From the NCBI GenBank assembly GCA_001643675.2, contig LSRY02000092.1, positions 2,501 through 28,058 of the forward strand: 25,558 bases of DNA, given 5' to 3'. Made by a program: the position numbers and the translations under genes. Source of the DNA: Monocercomonoides exilis (taxonomy: Eukaryota; Preaxostyla; Oxymonadida; Polymastigidae). Shown in pieces: positions 7,889 through 18,054 of the stretch. A model generated the notes under the pieces. The model saw nothing but the letters and a program-made list of their open reading frames with translations, was not told the origin of the DNA and made no database searches. Position 1 is the stretch's first letter; each line of letters starts with the position of its first letter.

Positions 7889-9782
7889 TCAATATAAATG
7901 CGAAAGATCATTTCATTGGAAATGAAATTCATTTTCTGAATTTCAACAAATCAACATTTCACTTCTTGTCTGAATAAAAACATTTGTCGTTCATGAGACA
8001 AAATGTTTGATGTTAGAATGTTCTTTCTTTCTTTCTTGAATAGATTTTCGATCTTTCGATGAACATTTGGACATTCTTCAAAAAACATTCATTTTTGAGC
8101 TTTTCCTTTTGCTTTTTCATTGCTTTGATGTTTTCTTTCCAAATGTGAAAATCATTTCATTTTTTGTATTTTTAATTTTCTTAGATCTGTCAAAACAGTC
8201 CATTCTATTTTCTATAAAAATGTGCTTATTGGTAAGTTTATTGATTCAGATGAGTCTTTATTTTTTTCCATTCATTTCCATTTCACAATATAAACTGATA
8301 TCGTAAGTTCGATTTTTTCTTTCAAAAAACAGTCAAGAAATCAGAAGAAATAAAAGAAGAAAGTTGAGAGGTTGAGAATTAATAAGGATTAACAATCTTT
8401 TTCAAACTGTAATTTTGAGTTTTGGACAAGGTTTATGAGAAAGAAGCAGGAGCAACAAAAGAGTCAGTTGCCTTTTCGGTTGAAATTATGAGCATGGTCT
8501 TAAACTCCAGATTTCATCAAAATAGCAGGAAAAAATTGAAAGATAGAAGATTATTTGAATAAATGGATGGAACCAAAAGTGGTTGAGTAATCTTCACTTT
8601 TAATCCTTGTAGATAACTGAATTCACAATCATTCTCAAATTGTGTGCAGAACTTTAATGCTCGAACAGAGTTCTTTCAGCAATTCGTATCATGCATTTTA
8701 TTGATTTCGCTCTTTCTTGTTTCAGATCGTAAAACATCTGTTGATCGCTCAGCCATAAAACGGATTCGGCAAGCTTATTTTCAGTGAAAGAGAAAAATTG
8801 TGTTTGCAAAGAAAGATGTTCCAAAAGCATCCTACGAAGAGAAAGACGAACAAAACGAAGAAATTGATTTCAAAATTGATTTTTCTGTTTTATTACTTCC
8901 CGCGCTTTTAGCATTTTTAATTTGAAAATCAATCCGTGTTTTGTAATTTGCCTTTTTAACATCTCGACGTTCAAAACTCGAAATCTTCATCGATTCATTG
9001 ACAGTTTCCACAATTATCTTTCACCGTATTCCTCATTTGTCAGAAGAACGCATTTCCATTGTACGATAAAACAGCAGAAAAACGATTATTCAATGTGTCA
9101 GACCACAATCAGGAATTAATTTCCTGAGCAAGTGAAGATCCTTCCATGAATAAAGCCGTGTTAACGGATGAAAGGCGGCTGAAGTTCAAAAACGTGAGAC
9201 GTCTTATTTGAAGACAATGGAAGCTGTGTGAATATTGAAGAGTTGCTCGAAAATTGAGGAATGAAGCTTTGCGATTTTAAAAATTGGTTAAAGAATGAAT
9301 GGAAGAGGAGATGAGAATGAATAATGACATGAATTTACTTTTGTTCGAAATGAAGACCCCGAAGTATTCGAGCGGAAAGGCATCAAAAATCTGATAAATC
9401 TGTTCATTTGGCGAGAAAATTGAAAAAGAGATTGCTTCTATCAGCTCAAAAATTATAGAATTCGGATATTTCTCTTTCGTATTTAGTATTCCCATTGGCT
9501 TCTCTGTTAATAACTTTCCAAAGAAAACACTTTTTGCAACATTACCGTTTTAAATACGTATAACCTGCTTCTTTTCCTCTTCCTCTTCTTCTTCTTTCAT
9601 CCCAATAAACAAAAAATGAAATTGCTGCTTTCTTTGTCTTCAATGCATCAATAACTTAAGCTTACTGAAAACGCTCAAACACACTGCAACATAATTTCTG
9701 CAAGGCAACTTTTCTGGATCAGATTGTATTTTTGTCCAACGAAAATTAATTCACATATTTATAAAAATAGTTTACTCAGATT
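7889..9782. other. Spacer with faint coding debris
   Basis: The first 200 bp downstream of the repeat gene are AT-rich with no distinct polyadenylation signal beyond an AATAAA at 7973-7978. From about 8400 the base composition becomes more balanced. Short frames of natural-looking composition occur at 8419-8562 (LDKVYEKEAGATKESVAF) and near 8735-8925 (TSVDRSAIKRIRQAYFQ, a TGA, then KRKIVFAKKDVPKASYEEKD), each broken by stops. I recognise no family. They may be remains of a decayed gene related to the island that follows. Confidence 0.4.
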
Positions 9783-10467
9783 ATGATTGAAGCACATGCC
9801 CACACGGCTGTTGTAGATGTGCACCACCACAGCACGGAAAAGGCGATTCTGTGGAAAGAGCTGTCTTTGAACCAGCTGAGCTACGCGTTTACCCGCGAGC
9901 TAACACCAGCTGATGAGACATTCAACCACTACGATGGCCTGCTCTACACAGAGGCTGGCATGAGCTTGCTGCAGAATTGACTACGCCTGCCATTCTATTT
10001 GGGTGCTGCTCCTGTGGGAAGAAAGTCGTTTTGAAGATTGCATTCCAGATGCTGAATCAATACGAAGCGCGTTTTAAGTTTGAGAGAGGGAGAAAAGAAG
10101 AAGCTACTGAAATATACTTTCTGGAGCAGGTGCCCATCGGAGAGGTGGATGCACTTTTGCAGTCGATTGTGCTGCGGAACGAAGGAGGGACGAGCATCGA
10201 CAACAGACTGGACCTGTCTGATGTGGAGCGGCTGAATGCGTCTGCGACTTATTTCCCTCTGTTTGAGTGTTCTATCACGAGAGGGATTGTACCTGCTATG
10301 AAAAGCAGGCAATATATTGGTGCTTCCATTCGCTGATGAAAATAGGTTATTTTGTGAGGATTCCAATCAAGCTGGAAAGCAGAAACAGTTCAATGAATGA
10401 GATGAACGAGAATGTTGGAGGAGGCTCAGGGGAAGAGGAAGAAGCAACGAAATGGAAAGCATCGTAG
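9783..10467 (+). pseudogene. Unrecognised decayed gene, fragment 1 (GC-richer island)
   Basis: GC content rises sharply here compared with the spacers. An acceptor-like TTTACTCAG lies at 9772-9780, just before ATG 9783. The first frame (HHHSTEKAILWKELSLNQLS, then ADETFNHYDGLLYTEAGMSLL) stops at 9978. Coding-like sequence then moves to other frames: DYACHSIWVLLLWEESRFED, then EEATEIYFLEQVPIGEVDALL with LDLSDVERLNASATYFPLFE, then CYEKQAIYWCFHSLMKIGYF. At least three frame changes are needed within 700 bp, none obviously at a long homopolymer. The order and consistent strand suggest one former protein, largely helical. I cannot name it. Confidence 0.5.
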
Positions 10468-10544
10468 GCACATGGAGCCAGTGCTGCAAGCGCTGTTGGC
10501 AAACAACGACTTTATCGCAAAGGAAGGAGCAGAGCTGCTTGTGA

Positions 10545-11384
10545 ATGAGAAAAAGACAAAGATTTCCCTCACAACAGGGAAAAATCAGAAGGCTTCCTCC
10601 TCCTCCTTCTTCTTATCCTGTGCCATCTCAGTCTTCCTCTTCCTCCTCTCTGGAAATTTCCCATCAGCCAAGCATCCGCAAACAGCCGAGAGTGAGTGTC
10701 ATTGAGCGCATGACGAAGTCGCAGGGCATTCAAATAGCCTCTCGACTTGTGCAGTTCCGCCCTGCCCTGGAAAAGAGAGAGAGAAACGAGAACCAGTTTC
10801 TGTTGGCGATGGCGAAGCAGCCTGTTGATCCGCTTATAGCAGCTGATGCTTCAACATTGCAGTTGCGAACATTGACCAGTCGCATTCAGCTCAATGAGAC
10901 CACTAAGCAGGCGCTGGATATAGCAGGACAGATATAAAAGGAGCAGAAGATAAGGATTTTGCAGAAGGAGAAGAAGAGAGAAGTGTTTGGGATAAACAAC
11001 CTCATTCCAACGGCATCTGCCATGAAATGAACACCAATAGAGAACAAAAAGAGCCTGGTCCAACTGAGAGAGTCGCGAAACTTCAATACTGGAGGAAGAA
11101 GGATGACTGATGCAAATGTAGTAAGCGGAGCGAATGTGTCTCTTCCTCCGTTGTTGAATACGTTTTCTGGCTCTTCTTCTGGTTCTGGTTCAGTTTCAGT
11201 TCCATTGTATTCTCAGCAGGGAATAGCACAGCAGGTGTCTATACAATCATAGGGCATTCAAAGAATTCAAAGGCTTATTCCAACAGGAGTAGTGAACAAG
11301 CAAGGCAGCGCAGTTCGTCCGCGTCCTTTGAGGATGCAAGAGTCAAATGAAGGAGGAAAAGCACATGAAGGGAGGATTCGTTGA
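10545..11384 (+). pseudogene. Unrecognised decayed gene, fragment 2
   Basis: A single frame carries continuous protein-like sequence for 840 bp, interrupted by TAA at about 10935, a TGA near 11028, a TAG near 11250 and the final TGA at 11382. It begins with a Pro/Ser-rich stretch, continues as SVIERMTKSQGIQIASRLVQ and LNETTKQALDIAGQ, then has basic, Ser/Gly-rich and Arg-rich parts (GSSSGSGSVSVPL). Three different stop codons rule out a simple stop-reassignment explanation. It follows fragment 1 on the same strand and is probably the same or an adjacent relict. No domain is recognised. Confidence 0.45.
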
Positions 11385-11392
11385 AGAAGGAG

Positions 11393-11584
11393 AGGCTTTG
11401 CGAGTTGGATAGATTGCCGGATTTATATGGAGGGATGAGTGGAATGCTGGACGAGTGAGAGGAAGACGGAGAATGGGATGATGGTTTCATAAAGCCAGAC
11501 CAGAAGATACTTTTGAGAGTGTCGTTCAAAAGTAGCTCGGCCAACAGGTTTTGGAGCTGCATGGGGCTTCTTATCTTTTGCTAG
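11393..11584 (+). pseudogene. Unrecognised decayed gene, fragment 3
   Basis: This frame reads LCELDRLPDLYGGMSGMLDE, an in-frame TGA, then EEDGEWDDGFIKPDQKILLR and a Ser-rich end. The acidic composition and aromatic residues look protein-like, and the stop sits inside an otherwise coherent passage. It is collinear with the fragments before and after it. Confidence 0.35.
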
Positions 11585-11875
11585 TGTTTCTGTCTCAGCC
11601 ACCGCTCAGTACTGACGGAAATAGAGATTCCTTTTGTTTATTCTCTCTTCTTCTTCTTCTTCTTCAAATTCTTCTTCTTCTTCTTCTTCTTCTTCTTCTT
11701 TATTGTCTTCTTCTTTTGCTTCTGCTTCTGCTTCTGCTTCTGCTTCTGCTTCTGCTTCTGCTTCTGCTTCTGCTTCACATATTTTTAACTCCTTGTCTGA
11801 GAATATCAATTCCATTTGTCTCTATCGCTCGAAAACAATGAGCTTTTGTTGCTAACCAATCTTTCAAATCGGAAT
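11585..11875. repeat. Simple coding-phase repeats: TTC tracts and about ten copies of GCTTCT
   Basis: Two (TTC)n tracts (about 11647-11665 and 11670-11700) are followed at about 11718-11776 by roughly ten copies of the hexamer GCTTCT. In the three plus frames these give Phe, Ser or Leu runs and Ser-Ala or Cys-Phe alternation; on the minus strand they give Glu-Ala alternation. All frames through here are open for the trivial reason of repeat content, so frames crossing the block are not evidence of a gene. It may once have encoded a low-complexity linker of the surrounding relict. Confidence 0.8.
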
Positions 11876-12433
11876 ATGGATGTGTTTGTGTAGCTGGTGG
11901 AGCTGCCAGCAGACGTGGTGGGGGACCTGAAAAAGCTTCTTGTTTCCAGGACAGCGCTGCAGTAGCCTCTTCACTCAGCTCCTTCTTCTTCGTCGTCTTC
12001 TTCTACTGGAGCAGCATGCCGATCAACTTCGCCATTCAGGAGGCGGAGAAGCGAAGAGAAGAAGGAAGCAGGAGATCAGCCATCATCAGCACCTGTGATT
12101 GACCCTTCGGATGCTTCGGCAGTGGCAGCATCATTCACGTCGGCAGGAGCGATAGACGACTTAGAGAGGCGGCTGCGGATTGTGGTGCCAGAGGCAGCTG
12201 GGGTGTATGGGCTGCACATGCCGCTGTCGCTGCTGCTGCTGCTGTCGCCACGGGCGCTGCAGACGCTTCGAATGATTTGTTGTGGCTCGGCGGGCGGTGC
12301 TGTATGGGGGTGTTGTGTGCGCATACGACGTGGCGCTTTCAGCGATGCTTTTGGTTCCGCTGGTGGCGCAGCTTCCGTCGCTTGCAGCGTCTGCGAGAAC
12401 GAAGCCAAAGGGAAAGCAAGCGGATCTTTGCAG
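11876..12433 (+). pseudogene. Unrecognised decayed gene, fragment 4 (Ala-rich)
   Basis: ATG 11876 opens MDVFV, TAG, LVELPADVVGDLKKLLVSRT with a second TAG shortly after, then a Ser linker, an Arg/Glu patch, and DDLERRLRIVVPEAAGVYG with a Leu/Ala-rich helix-like stretch (HMPLSLLLLLSPRALQTLR), ending at TAG 12431-12433. GC content is the highest in the window. From about 12280 a second frame gives CAYDVALSAMLLVPLVAQLP, so the original reading probably changed there. Unrecognised. Confidence 0.45.
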
Positions 12434-12689
12434 TAGCAGATGTGAATGCGTTCCCGTCGATCTACGATCAGTTTGACCTTTCACTACAAATATGATTATC
12501 GCCGCAGTCGAGGCGTGTGGTGATGAAGCTGGACGAGGAAGTGATGAAGTGATGGGGCGAGGGGTTGCTGCGCGCGAAGTGGGTGAGATTGTGGAGAAGG
12601 GGCTGTCGGAGGCGGGGCTAAGAATGGAGGATGTGGTTCTGTCACCAGTAGCGATTGTACAGGTTGTGCTGGAGGAGCTAGAAGAATAA
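12421..12689 (+). pseudogene. Unrecognised decayed gene, fragment 5
   Basis: Two frames continue the coherent reading: IFAVADVNAFPSIYDQFDLS, ending at about 12495, then a passage whose best pieces are VVMKLDEEVMK in one frame and EVGEIVEKGLSEAGLRMEDV with SPVAIVQVVLEELEE in another, ending at TAA 12687-12689. The pieces look like amphipathic helices. At least two frame changes are needed. I could not match it to a family. Confidence 0.4.
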
Positions 12690-12852
12690 TAATTCGAAGA
12701 AGCAGCAGAATAAGGGGAAGAAGAATGGGAAGAAGAAGGGGAAGAAGAAGGGAAGAAGAAAAGAAAGGAAAATGAGGAAGATGAGGAAGATGAGGAAGAT
12801 GAGGAAGATGAGGAAGATGAGGAAGATGAAGAAGATGGAGAAGATGGAGAAG
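12690..12852 (+). repeat. Purine tract with nine 9-bp ATGAGGAAG units
   Basis: A GAA/GGAA-rich tract leads into nine 9-bp units at 12772-12852: six exact ATGAGGAAG, then ATGAAGAAG and two ATGGAGAAG. In different frames it reads Met-Arg-Lys or Glu-Asp-Glu repeats. The Glu-Asp reading would make an acidic tail to the preceding fragment. A following frame to 12981 (ITEEEQIQNAYKQLMISLHR) looks protein-like and may be the last piece of the same relict. Confidence 0.75.
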
Positions 12853-12981
12853 AAAAAAGAGATAACAGAGGAAGAGCAGATACAGAATGCATATAAGCAA
12901 CTTATGATTTCGTTGCATCGTTCAAACTTTGAAGAAATTAACAGAGATGCATGTGGGAGATGGTTGGTAATATGCTTGTGA

Positions 12982-15900
12982 AGGCAAGAAAAATGCATTG
13001 ATAAAAATTAAATGCATTTCTGAAGAGAAGAGAAAGAAGTCGAGTTGCACAGTTTTTGATTGCGAAAAGGGGAAGACAGACGATTTTCACATTTTTGTTG
13101 AGGAGAATAAGAACAATTTTTTTGAGTGAGGCGAAGGGGATTTTTAAAAACAGACTTCATTGGAGCGGATGTTGGCTTTCCGGTGGATGTTGTATCTTCT
13201 TCAGGGAGGCATCGAGATTGCCTCACGAAACTGTTTCCTTCGATTCCGCATTAGCATTGCCTCTTTGCACACAAGCGCTCTGTCTTCTTGTACCTCATCT
13301 TTTGTGTAATTGTTATGATCTGTAAAACTTCTGTCTTTTTGAGTGCAACATGCTAATCAGTTTTCACAAATGAAGTCACGCACTCATTGAGAGAAAATCC
13401 TCTCTGTTGTCATCTGCTTCCCCTGAAATTGCATTAAATATTCTTCTCTTTCTCTTCCCCATTCCAACAAGCAGCTTTGTGATTGTTCTTTCCGTCTCAT
13501 CAAAGTCTCTCTGAAATAGCTTAAATTACATTTCGTTTGAAGAAGAGAAAAAAACAATGAAGATCGTCTTCAACATGTTCAAAATATCCTTCTTCATTTC
13601 TAAATCAAATTAACATTTTTAAATTCAACGGGGAAAATGCTGCTTCCGTTGAGCGAGCTCATCCAGTAGACACGCTATGACTGCTAACAACCATCTCTTC
13701 TGGTTCAGTTGCTTCACATATATTTGAGGCTTGTTCGTTTAGGTGGATCGAGTCATGCCAAATAGCAATGTCTCAAATGGATTGAACGCAATCGATACGG
13801 ATGAAAGTGACAGATAAAATGCTTCTTATTCGGCTTTGATCGCCTATCCAAATAAATTTTTACCAAAAATTGAAATTGCATTTTAGCTGAAATCAAAACT
13901 TGTTGTCTCCTTTATCGTTCCTGCTGGAATCTTAATATTAGCCGCTGAATCAACAATCTGCAGAGTGAGGCAGAGACTAATCGCGTTGCATTGCTGGGAT
14001 TCATCTCATTTGCTCGTAAATGTATCTTTCTCATATGATTGTGTTTCAGAAGAAGAAACAAATCTGAATCTTCCACTGAGGCTTCAAAGATATTCGCTTT
14101 TATCTGCAATAAAAAACTGTATCTGGACTAACTCTATGTTCTATTTGCCTTGTGGAATAACAGTTTTGATCAATGCCATTTTGAAAAGAATTGCATCGTT
14201 GAATATTTTATTCTCCATTAAGGCATGTATTATTATCGAAAAATCAGAAAAATTTCAATGTTCCGTTGATACAGCAAGAAATTTGTATATAAACTGTTTC
14301 GCTTCCGAAAGCCAAATTGCAGTAACAAAATAGACAAATGGATATAATTACTTGATCTGTGTAATTCCTATGCTTAATGGCGCTTCCTGTACAATAAGAC
14401 GATCGATTTCAACGGCAGTTCTTTAAAAAATGAATTATTAAAGCACCGATTTCGCTTTTGAGTTTCTGTAAAGGGAGATCAACTGCTCCACTATCACTGC
14501 TAGAAGAACAGCTTGGAAAAGAAAAGTCGCCAATCTGTTGCTTTTCCACTTTCCAGACAAGAGGAAATAGTCTAACGATAGCACATCCGGTCTGTAATGA
14601 TTGAATTTCTCAACTTGATCAGATTGTTGCAATCGGATGATAATAAGAGGTTGGACGAATAAATATTCATTTTTGGATCAATTTCTTATCAGTGAAGGAG
14701 ATTGACCAATTTTGTAAATGAAACTGAGACAGCGATTTTTGAAAAGAAGCAAAGGAATCCAGTGATACACTGAACTTTTCTGTCATTACCATAAATGATT
14801 ATGACAAATGTTCATCTGCAAATATTTTCATTAGAATTTTATAAAGGCATAATCTCTAAAATGCAATAATAATGATTGTAGTGTCTCTGGCTTCCATTTT
14901 TTCTCCAGCAAATATAATTTTCTCAAAAAAAGAATTGTTGTTTGTTTTAGAGGGAAACTGTGATTCATTTAAACTGTCTTGATCAAAATTAACACAATCA
15001 TTATTATAAAAAATATTGAAGGGATATCTTTTCTTTTCAATTGTAAATTTCACACACATCTTATAATTTAAGTGTTGTTTCCAAAGGCAACGTAATTTAA
15101 ACAATAAGCGCAATTTCATGATGAAAACATTTTTTCAAATTGATCATAATATTTTGGGAAATAATATTTTCTGAAAAAAATATATTTATTATTTACATTT
15201 TCATGATGAAATTGTTGTTTTTAAAACTTTCTTTTGTACGGAAAAATGGTGCATATTTTTCTGTTTTCAATTGTTTGAAGTTTTAATATTAGAACTATAA
15301 TGATTAATCAAAATAAAGTGACTAATTATATAATAAATCATAAAAAAATTATCAAATATTCGATTTTTCAAATCCAAAAATGTATTTTTTTCATTTGGTC
15401 AAAAAGTCTGGTGACAGAACTCTTTGACTGCTCCTGTTGTGTGAAAAAACGCAGAAAACAAATTTTCCAATAAAGATTGCAGTTGTTATTGAATGAATAT
15501 GAATCCAAATGAAATTGTTCGAAAACCAATGTGGCTCATTGGCATTTGTTTTATGAAACAAATATTTCAAATATTTCAAAGAAAAAATGAATGATGATTA
15601 AAAATTCAAAGCGGATTTTCCAGTGCAACGCGTAAAACTTGTGAAAAACCTGACTAATATTTTTGATGTGATAGTTAATTTTTACTGGACAAACTTTTTT
15701 TGCATGAATATGAATGAATAGACAATGCGCAAATTGGGAATAAATTTGTTCAAATAAGAACGGATGTGTTCTATTTTTCATTCGATCAAAATTTTCTTTG
15801 TGTGTTGTCAATTACCAGTTTTTTGTGACAGTTGCATTGATTTGCCCTGATTGTGTTTTGAAAATAAGGGTGATTATTTTTGAAATCAAAACTTTTGGGA

Positions 15901-16237
15901 GTGATGATAAATCAAAGGTTTTATTTTTAAAGATTGTTTATTCATTCAAAAGAAAAAAAGAATGATTGTTCGATATGACAATGTTTGAGATTTTATTCAT
16001 GAAAAATTATCTTTGAAAAAGAATTGATTTATCTGTATTCATAAATACATATTCAAATTGAATTTTCAAACAGAAATTTATGAATTGAAAAATATGGATT
16101 CAATAAGAATCACATATAATTATATATTTCTGATTGACACATGATTAAAATACTAAACATTTGAGTGTTTTAGAAAACAATGTGAAAATTATTTGTGTTT
16201 AATAAATTGCATATGTCAAAATTTTTTGAAAAGTTCT
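12982..16237. other. Long spacer, no convincing gene
   Basis: To about 14340 the composition is intermediate and short frames are scattered on both strands (the longest is 13965-14333 plus, 122 codons, with no motif and rich in Ile/Ser/Cys). Beyond 14340 it is strongly AT-rich. A single copy of the element-A terminus, GGGTGATTATTTTTGAAATC, sits at 15868-15887 without a partner arm. I see no tRNA, rRNA or array. Confidence 0.5.
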
Positions 16238-16420
16238 ATTTGTTTTATTTTCAAATAAAATAAAAATTTCATATTTCGATCAAATTCCTGTTTTCACTTA
16301 CGAAACCACACCAAAACGGATAAAATTACGTTGTCAAGGATTTGTTTCAATTACAGCAAAATTTGGTGAGTGAAAACAGAAATTTAATCGAACTATGAAA
16401 TTTTATTTGAATTAAACAAA
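16238..16420. mobile_element. MITE-like inverted-repeat element, family B
   Basis: Left arm 16238-16300 (ATTTGTTTTATTTTCAAATA ... CAAATTCCTGTTTTCACTTA) pairs with right arm 16367-16420, whose reverse complement reads ATTTGTTTAATTCAAATAAA ... AAATTTCTGTTTTCACTC. Arms are about 55-60 bp around a 65-bp centre with no open frame. The stretch ATTTGTTT...AAAATTTCATATTT resembles the inner part of the element-A arm, so B may be a variant lacking A's outer 25 bp. It abuts the next element directly. Confidence 0.7.
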
Positions 16421-16421
16421 T

Positions 16422-16655
16422 GGGTGATTCTTTTGAAAAGTCACAAATGTTTAATTTTTAAATGAATCAAAAATTTCATATTTAGCTCTTATATTTATAA
16501 ACATTCAGGAAACTTCACTTGAATTCATGAAACTACATTATCCAATAATGGATTCCATGTTTGTGAAGTTTGGTTGATGTTATCAAAATTTTGAGCAAAA
16601 TATAAAATTTTGATTCATTTAAATTAAACATTTGTGACTTTCAAAAGAATCACCC
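16422..16655. mobile_element. MITE-like inverted-repeat element, family A, copy 2
   Basis: About 234 bp begins GGGTGATTCTTTTGAAAAGT and ends as its reverse complement (ACTTTCAAAAGAATCACCC). The arms pair for about 95-100 bp, through CACAAATGTTTAATTT, AATGAATCAAAA and AAACTTCAC, leaving a centre of only a few tens of bases, so the whole element can fold into one long hairpin. Size, ends and inner sequence match 5530-5769. No coding capacity, as expected of a non-autonomous element that borrows a transposase. Confidence 0.85.
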
Positions 16656-17750
16656 ATGGTACTTTTAAAAAATTAACATATCGAAAAATTTTCAACAGAA
16701 TGTTTTTGTGATAAACATATTGTGAATTTATTGAATCACATTGATTATTTGCTATGAAAATGGAATTGAAATTAATCAGTTGAAAATTTCAAAACTGTAT
16801 TGGGTATTATTTTTGATTGCATATTTGAACTATCAAAATTCTCTGTTAGAGAATACAAATTGACTTCTAATTAATAAACACTGAACAGAAATAACTTCAT
16901 TCAAAATTATATTTTTCATAAGAATAATATGAAAAATCGAAGTTTAAAATAAATTGTTGGTGTGAATTTATTTAATGAATGACGAATTCCTTTCCCTTGA
17001 AACAAAATCATCCAAAAATCAATACTTCAAAAAAGTTATGATTTCAAAATAATCGCTTTAATTGAACACAAAAAATGGATGAACAAAAAAAACATTTCAT
17101 TCAATAAAAATGTAAATTAGTGATTAATTAAAGTTATAAACAAGTTCTCAAAACTGTAGCTTACACATTATTTTTTATTTTGTTATGCTTACAATAATGA
17201 ATTCGTTAACAGTCGAATTAACAAGTATTATAATGAAATTTTGATCAATTACCAATTGCATGTGCAAAATCGCTTTGTCACTTTTTGGAATCATCAACGT
17301 AATATCATATCATTTCATTGAGATAAAACGGAAAGAATGAAACGAATGCATGCCTCGAATACTTTTCAAAAAATAAGAAAAGTGTCAAAGTTCATATTTT
17401 TCTCCTAATTTTTTACGGATTCGGAAATATCTTTTGATAAAACACATTGGAAGATGAAAATTGTCAGATTTGTTATTTAAATGAAACTAGCTTTGAATCA
17501 TCAGCCATGAAAATAACAAAATTTTAGTTATTAACAGAAATTTTTATTATGAATGTTCCAGATGAAAATGTGCATAATCTTTCCAATGGAAAGACAAATA
17601 CAAGAAAAGTGTGTCACAAATCCGGGACAATGCATAAATTGCAGCTTTCATTGAGCTTTTCGCTCATTTATTTTTTCAAATTAAATGAAGGAAGCGTTTG
17701 AAGTTATAAGAATTGCTTTTTAATATTACAGTGTTCGTTAAAACACTTTG
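16656..17750. other. AT-rich spacer
   Basis: All frames are closed at short intervals; nothing beyond AT-rich sequence is seen. It lies between the paired hairpin elements and the TTC tract. Confidence 0.6.
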
Positions 17751-17928
17751 TCTTCTTCTTCTTCTTCTTCTTCTTCTTCTTCTTCTTCTTCTTCTTCTTC
17801 TTCTTCTTCTTCTTCTTCTTCTTCTTCTTCTTCTTCTTCTTCTTCTTCTTCTTCTTCTTCCTTTTTTCTTCTTCTTCTTCTTCTTCTTCTTCTTCTTCTT
17901 CTTCTTCTTCTTCTTCTTCTTCTTCTTT
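17751..17928. repeat. (TTC)n microsatellite, about 178 bp
   Basis: TTC/CTT repeats run almost perfectly, with one interruption (CCTTTTTTCTT) near 17860-17870. The left block holds about 36 units and the right about 20. Frames through it (poly-Leu, poly-Ser and poly-Phe; poly-Glu, poly-Lys and poly-Arg on the minus strand) are repeat artefacts. A long pure polypyrimidine mirror repeat like this can form triplex DNA. It sits just beyond the 3' end of the minus-strand family gene. Confidence 0.97.
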
Positions 17929-18054
17929 TAGGAAATAAAAACAATAATAATTATTCTTCAATTATTGTTTTCCTCCCAATTTGTGAAATAAATAAAAATT
18001 ATAAAAGATAGCTTTTGAGTTTCAAAATCAAAAGAAAAGAATTTTGCTAAACAT

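Noticed and set aside
9872-9883. tRNA A-box-like TAGCTCAGCTGG on the minus strand
   Set aside because: No B-box (GGTTCGANNCC-type) follows at the right distance and no acceptor stem can be formed; it lies inside a coding-like passage.
12161-12998. Long minus-strand Ser/His/Pro-rich and Phe/Leu-rich frames
   Set aside because: They are antisense to the purine-rich repeat tract and the Ala-rich fragment, and are low in complexity.
13965-14333. 122-codon plus-strand frame
   Set aside because: No motif, no splice context and no family similarity; its length is not remarkable for a stretch of intermediate GC content.
14856-15811. Small minus-strand frames (87, 62 and 86 codons)
   Set aside because: Phe/Ile/Asn/Lys-rich composition is as expected from AT-rich DNA, with no conserved feature.
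17704-18011. Poly-Glu/Lys, poly-Arg, poly-Leu and poly-Ser frames
   Set aside because: All are translations of the (TTC)n microsatellite.
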